Below are positions 5,124-8,364 of a DNA stretch of 8,364 nucleotides, piece after piece; position 1 is the stretch's first letter, and the number at the start of each line of letters is the position of its first letter. Source of the DNA: Gammaproteobacteria bacterium. Its GTDB lineage: Bacteria; Pseudomonadota; Gammaproteobacteria; SZUA-21. The translations under genes were made by a program, and so were the position numbers. Below the pieces are notes generated by a model. That model searched no databases. It had not been told where the DNA came from and saw only the letters and a program-made list of their open reading frames with translations. The DNA is taken from contig QIKQ01000260.1 in the NCBI GenBank assembly GCA_003233075.1, positions 1 to 8,364 of the forward strand, given 5' to 3'.

Positions 5124-6710
5124 ATGTCTAATAACGAGTACCAACTTCGACGAACATTTGCCATTATATCTCACCCCGATGCAGGTAAAACAACATTGAC
5201 CGAAAAGCTACTGTTATTTGGCAATGCAATTCAAATGGCAGGCACGATTAAGTCAAAAAAATCGAAGCAACACGCCCGTTCGGATTGGATGGAATTAGAG
5301 AAGCAACGTGGTATTTCAGTTACCTCCTCGGTCATGCAATTTCCGTATGCAGGCAAAATAATTAATTTACTTGATACACCTGGTCATGAAGATTTTTCTG
5401 AAGATACTTATCGAACTCTAACCGCAGTTGACTCGGCCTTAATGGTGATTGATGCTGCAAAAGGGGTTGAAAAGCGAACGATTAAATTAATGGATGTATG
5501 TCGCTTGCGAACGACTCCGATAATGACTTTTATAAATAAGCTAGACAGAGAAGGGCGTGATCCATTAGAGTTATTAGATGAAGTCGAAGATGTACTAAAA
5601 ATTCGTTGTGCACCCGTTACCTGGCCTATTGGCATGGGCAGTCGTTTTAAAGGGGTATTTAATTTAGCATCGGATAGTGTGCACTTATTTAGCTCTGGGA
5701 AAGGAGATCGAATTAGTAGTGGTAATGTGATTATTGGATTAAATAATCCTGAGTTGGATGAGGAGATTGGAGACATGGCAGATGAACTGCGTGAATCCAT
5801 TGAACTCGTCCAAGGTGCCAGTCATGAGTTTAATCGTGATGAATATCTGGCAGGTGATTTAAGTCCTGTCTTTTTTGGCTCAGCAATTAATAATTTTGGA
5901 ATTAAAGAGTTGCTTGATATGTTCGTAGAATTCGCGCCAGAACCTATGGCGCGCGAAACGACGACTCGTCGAGTTGAGGCAAATGAAAGTAATTTCTCTG
6001 GGTTTATTTTTAAAATTCAAGCGAACATGGACCCTAATCATCGTGACCGTATTGCATTTTTACGAATTTGTTCGGGTAAGTATTCAAAAAACATGAAAAT
6101 GAAACATACACGAATTAATAAGGAAGTGAAAATATCTAATGCGATAACATTCTTAGCGAGTGATCGTGAACAAGTCGAAGAAGCATTTGCGGGTGATATC
6201 ATCGGTTTACACAATCACGGTAAAATTCAAATCGGTGATACTTTTACCGAAGGGGAACAAATTAGTTTTACTGGTATTCCTAATTTTGCTCCTGAGCTTT
6301 TTCGCCGCGTAGTGCTTAAAGATCCTCTTAAGCTGAAGGCCTTAAATAAAGGACTTGAGCAATTATGCGAAGAGGGCGCATCGCAGTTGTTTCGGCCATT
6401 AAAAAATAACGATCTAATTGTGGGTGCGGTTGGTGTGTTACAATTTGATGTGGTGAGTTTTCGTTTAAAAGATGAGTATGGCGTCGAGTGTCAATTTGAA
6501 AACATTAATGTCAATACAGCCCGCTGGATTGAAACGGATGATGGAAAAGAATTGCAGCGTTTTAAAACAAAAGCATATGAAAATTTAGCACTCGATCATG
6601 GCGGCAGCTTAACTTACATTGCACCCACTAAAGTTAATCTAGACCTTGCTATAGAAAAGTGGTCAAATATTAAGTTTCGAGCGACCAGAGAACATGGTGT
6701 GGCAGAATAA
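5124..6710 (+). CDS. prfC: Peptide chain release factor 3 (RF3)
   Basis: This translational GTPase releases RF1 or RF2 from the ribosome after peptide release and contributes to post-peptidyl-transfer quality control. GTPase motifs are intact: P loop SHPDAGKTT (16-24), switch region RGISVTSSV (62-70), DTPGH (84-88) and NKLD (138-141). The insert SKKSKQHARSDWMELEKQRG (44-63) is characteristic of RF3 and separates it from EF-G. Domain II (about 290-390) and the RF3 C-terminal domain (about 395-528, including GVLQFDVVSFRLKDEYGV) follow. At 528 residues it matches E. coli PrfC (529). In E. coli yjjG lies between rimI and prfC; here the two are adjacent with a 70-bp gap that may hold its own promoter (TTGCCA at 5078-5083, without a convincing -10). 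No damage is seen. Confidence 0.96.
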   Translation: MSNNEYQLRRTFAIISHPDAGKTTLTEKLLLFGNAIQMAGTIKSKKSKQHARSDWMELEKQRGISVTSSVMQFPYAGKIINLLDTPGHEDFSEDTYRTLTAVDSALMVIDAAKGVEKRTIKLMDVCRLRTTPIMTFINKLDREGRDPLELLDEVEDVLKIRCAPVTWPIGMGSRFKGVFNLASDSVHLFSSGKGDRISSGNVIIGLNNPELDEEIGDMADELRESIELVQGASHEFNRDEYLAGDLSPVFFGSAINNFGIKELLDMFVEFAPEPMARETTTRRVEANESNFSGFIFKIQANMDPNHRDRIAFLRICSGKYSKNMKMKHTRINKEVKISNAITFLASDREQVEEAFAGDIIGLHNHGKIQIGDTFTEGEQISFTGIPNFAPELFRRVVLKDPLKLKALNKGLEQLCEEGASQLFRPLKNNDLIVGAVGVLQFDVVSFRLKDEYGVECQFENINVNTARWIETDDGKELQRFKTKAYENLALDHGGSLTYIAPTKVNLDLAIEKWSNIKFRATREHGVAE

Positions 6711-6750
6711 CCCACAAACAACTCGACAGTTAACAGTGCCATAGTCGTCA

Positions 6751-6780
6751 TTGTATTTGCATTGCAATTGTTGTTATAGT
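6751..6780 (+). promoter_or_regulatory. Candidate promoter of the kinase-like gene
   Basis: TTGTAT (6751-6756) and TATAGT (6775-6780, five of six to TATAAT) are 18 bp apart. A second possible pair, TTGTAT (6791-6796) and TATAAC (6816-6821), has a 19-bp spacer. Either would serve the GTG start at 6851. There is no clear prfC terminator in this 140-bp gap, so read-through is also possible. Confidence 0.35.
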
Positions 6781-6821
6781 ATCTGAATATTTGTATTGGC
6801 CAGTCGATTGACTACTATAAC
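6773..6821. promoter_or_regulatory. 9-bp dyad at the kinase-gene promoter
   Basis: GTTATAGTA (6773-6781) is repeated as its exact reverse complement TACTATAAC (6813-6821). Each arm includes a -10-like hexamer. A smaller dyad, AGTC-GATT-GACT (6802-6813), lies between the arms. It could be a two-site operator, but a 9-bp match in AT-rich DNA may be chance. Confidence 0.3.
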
Positions 6822-6850
6822 GGTATACAAAAGAAAATTTAATATAGATT

Positions 6851-7957
6851 GTGAAACAATTTATTCTTAAAAGTTCGAATCAACGCATAAGTCTTTACGA
6901 CAAAGCAATTTGTCGCCTTAATGATGGTCTATTGTATTCGTATATAGAAGACAATAAATCCTTAGTCAAAATTTACAATTACTCCCAAATTGAATTAAAA
7001 CACGGTAAAAAATTGATCGCGATGATTGAGAATAGACCTCCATTCGCGAGTGAGTTCGAATCAAACTCGATTCAACTTATGTGGCCGACTGATATGGTGT
7101 TTGATGAGGTGGGACGCTATAAGGGGTATATAATAGATAAACTAAATCTACAGGATTATATTCCTTTGTCTCATTTATTAGCTCCAATTGGTAATAGTAA
7201 GAAGCCAGCGGCGTACAATTATCGACAGAAAATGCTTGTTGCATACCATTTTGCAGCTTTGATGTCTAATCTACATCAGAATACAATTCATTTGATAAAT
7301 ATTAATCCAAGTATTATTTTGCTCAATAAAAAAAGTTTAAAACCATTGCTTATTGCTAGCGACGAATTAAGTATTTTGGATAAAGGCCGAAAACGCTTTT
7401 CTGCATTAAGCTGTAATTGGCTATATTGTAGTCCTGATGAATTAGTTCTATCAAAATCTCCAGATCGACTCGGATTAGCCCAAGATAATTATGCGATTGC
7501 GGTACTTATATTTCAATTATTGAATCAAGGCTTGCATCCATTTCAGGCTATGCCCAAAAATTCATTTAAGTTACCACCAAAATTACTTAGTTTAATAAAA
7601 AATCAAAAATTTATCTATGGCTATTCAAGTGGTTCAGATTTTAGGCCGCCTGCATGGAGTATTCATGATTTTTTTGATGATGAAACTAAAACTTTATTTG
7701 CTCGAGCATTTTCAGATTCAGAGGAAAGGCCAAGTGCATCGGAATGGCAATTACATCTAAAAAAATACATATCGGAAAATAACACTAGCCTTAATGAGTG
7801 TAGTGCACACCCATCGCACTATCAATTTTTTAACGGTTGCGGAATTTGTGCTAAGCAGGAGTTGGGATTAACCTTACGCGATAGGCTTTTTAAATCAATG
7901 AGCTATTTATCAAGTATCAAGTCAGGTTTTACTGAATCACGAATTAAATTTTACTAA
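6851..7957 (+). CDS. Kinase-fold protein of the YegI / TerY-triad type, probable pseudokinase with C-terminal zinc-ribbon motif
   Basis: The 368-residue protein follows the plan of YegI-type kinases from TerY-kinase-phosphatase systems. An N-lobe has candidate lysine K40 (SLVKIYN) and the family hallmark WPTD (78-81) before GRYKGYIID (88-96). The catalytic-loop segment IHLININPSIILLN (146-159) aligns with the family's HxxGDVNxxN, so the catalytic Asp is N150 and the metal-binding Asn is I155. The DFG-like Asp may survive as D171. The C-lobe keeps QDNYAIAVLIFQLLNQGLHP (211-230), FARAF (283-287) and RPSASEW (293-299). A cysteine/histidine cluster, C317-x2-H320-x2-H323 then C330-x2-C333, resembles the zinc-binding tail of this family. 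GTG 6851 is forced by a stop two codons upstream; there is no clear ribosome binding site. No vWA or PP2C partner is in the window. The family call is from remembered motifs. Confidence 0.65.
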   Translation: MKQFILKSSNQRISLYDKAICRLNDGLLYSYIEDNKSLVKIYNYSQIELKHGKKLIAMIENRPPFASEFESNSIQLMWPTDMVFDEVGRYKGYIIDKLNLQDYIPLSHLLAPIGNSKKPAAYNYRQKMLVAYHFAALMSNLHQNTIHLININPSIILLNKKSLKPLLIASDELSILDKGRKRFSALSCNWLYCSPDELVLSKSPDRLGLAQDNYAIAVLIFQLLNQGLHPFQAMPKNSFKLPPKLLSLIKNQKFIYGYSSGSDFRPPAWSIHDFFDDETKTLFARAFSDSEERPSASEWQLHLKKYISENNTSLNECSAHPSHYQFFNGCGICAKQELGLTLRDRLFKSMSYLSSIKSGFTESRIKFY

Positions 7958-7973
7958 GGCCCGCTTTACTCGA

Positions 7974-7999
7974 TAACTTATTTTCGGTGATTTAAGTTA
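7974..7999. repeat. Stem-loop after the kinase-like gene
   Basis: TAACTTA (7974-7980) pairs with TAAGTTA (7993-7999) around a 12-base loop, starting 17 bases after the stop codon. No T tract follows directly (CTAGGCAGTTTTGG), so at best it is a weak 3'-end stem. Confidence 0.25.
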
Positions 8000-8059
8000 C
8001 TAGGCAGTTTTGGGTTAGTGAATTGCTAAAAATGAAATGAATAGCCTAAATCATTCAAC

Positions 8060-8289
8060 CTAGCACATCAGTTGAACGGCCTAGAAACAGTTCTGATTGT
8101 TCGACTGAGTAAATAAAAATGCGAGTTAATGGCCTGGTCCTTAAGGAGTTTTTTTATAAAGTCAGGCGGGCAATCAGGACTGTTTATAGGTTGTACTAAG
8201 CTTACCTTTTTGGGTGAGACTGGTTGTTACTAATAATGACAGTAAATCATGAAGTTAAACCTTACAAGTGCGATCAACTGATGTGCTAG
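8060..8289. mobile_element. 230-bp non-coding element with 16-bp perfect terminal inverted repeats
   Basis: CTAGCACATCAGTTGA (8060-8075) recurs as its exact reverse complement at 8274-8289; after one mismatch two more bases pair (8077-8078 with 8271-8272). Inside, 8085-8099 pairs with 8171-8185 over 15 bp with one G-T wobble, and GCCTG (8132-8136) pairs with CAGGC (8163-8167). TTACT/AGTAA (8227-8231 region and 8241-8245 region) forms a minor stem, and GGTTGTACTAA (8189-8199) is nearly repeated as GGTTGTTACTAA (8222-8233). There is no open frame. The ends are CTAG, so TA or CTAG duplications of a Tc1/IS630-like or IS5-like element are both possible. Alternatives are a structured RNA or a retron-like RNA remnant. 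Confidence 0.55.
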
Positions 8290-8364
8290 CCCGCATTTCT
8301 CACAGCCCGTCTACTGCGACGGCCCAATTGCATACTATGACACGTTTTCACTCGGTCCAAGCGC

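Noticed and set aside
5408..5800. Minus-strand ORF inside prfC
   Set aside because: Shadow of the conserved RF3 GTPase region; low-complexity Ser-rich translation.
8138..8155. Intrinsic terminator: TCCTTAAGGA followed by seven T
   Set aside because: The palindrome leaves only a 3-bp stem with a TTAA loop, too weak for a terminator, and it lies about 180 bases beyond the nearest gene inside the inverted-repeat element.
8060..8289. Complete retron
   Set aside because: The layout of paired ends and a long hairpin is suggestive, but no reverse transcriptase follows on the minus strand, only 75 bases are visible on the + side, and the stems do not match a known msr-msd layout closely.
8060..8289. 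Integron attC site
   Set aside because: The ends do not show the RYYYAAC/GTTRRRY core sites in the expected arrangement, and there is no cassette gene.
1..8364. CRISPR array, tRNA or rRNA genes
   Set aside because: No regularly spaced direct repeats, no cloverleaf with a T-loop, and no rRNA-like sequence were seen on either strand.

Overview
The window looks like a piece of an AT-rich gammaproteobacterial chromosome. The clearest pointers are release factor RF3 (prfC) next to rimI, an arrangement also seen in the E. coli holD-rimI-yjjG-prfC region, and a type I (CDP-alcohol phosphatidyltransferase) pssA next to leuA, as I recall from non-enteric gammaproteobacteria. All convincing genes are on the + strand. 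The order or genus cannot be fixed from this sequence.

Layout. 1-134: the 3' end of an unidentified gene. 123-275: a compact element with 19-bp near-perfect terminal inverted repeats, flanked by TA, filled with back-to-back hairpins (MITE-like) and inserted at the very end of that gene. 277-699: more hairpins, no convincing gene, possibly the debris of a broken one. 700-933: a weak 77-codon ORF. 1043-1855: pssA, phosphatidylserine synthase, with a -10 box almost touching its start codon. 1856-2147: a leucine-responsive leader with a 37-codon peptide that ends in four consecutive Leu codons. 2148-3752: leuA. 3761-4543: a family 4 (Fe-S) uracil-DNA glycosylase with an unusual N-terminal extension. 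4589-5053: rimI. 5124-6710: prfC. 6851-7957: a divergent kinase-fold protein of the YegI/TerY-triad type that lacks the catalytic aspartate and has a C-terminal zinc-ribbon-like motif. 7958-8364: non-coding, dominated by a 230-bp element with 16-bp perfect terminal inverted repeats and a nested 15-bp stem.

How the parts fit. leuA has two layers of leucine control: attenuation through the leader peptide, and probably feedback inhibition through the C-terminal regulatory domain. leuA, the glycosylase, rimI and prfC are co-directional with gaps of 8, 45 and 70 bp, so they may be partly co-transcribed, although their functions (leucine synthesis, DNA repair, S18 acetylation, translation termination) are unrelated. 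The glycosylase begins with a short segment resembling the N-terminus of HolD (psi, clamp loader), the gene that sits beside rimI in E. coli, which suggests a repair enzyme tied to the replisome. The kinase-like gene appears to have its own promoter region, with a 9-bp dyad, and its partners, if any, are outside the window.

The most noteworthy items are the leucine leader with an apparent ribosome-binding-site-sequestration design, the two non-coding inverted-repeat elements, the HolD-like tag on the glycosylase, and the pseudokinase.
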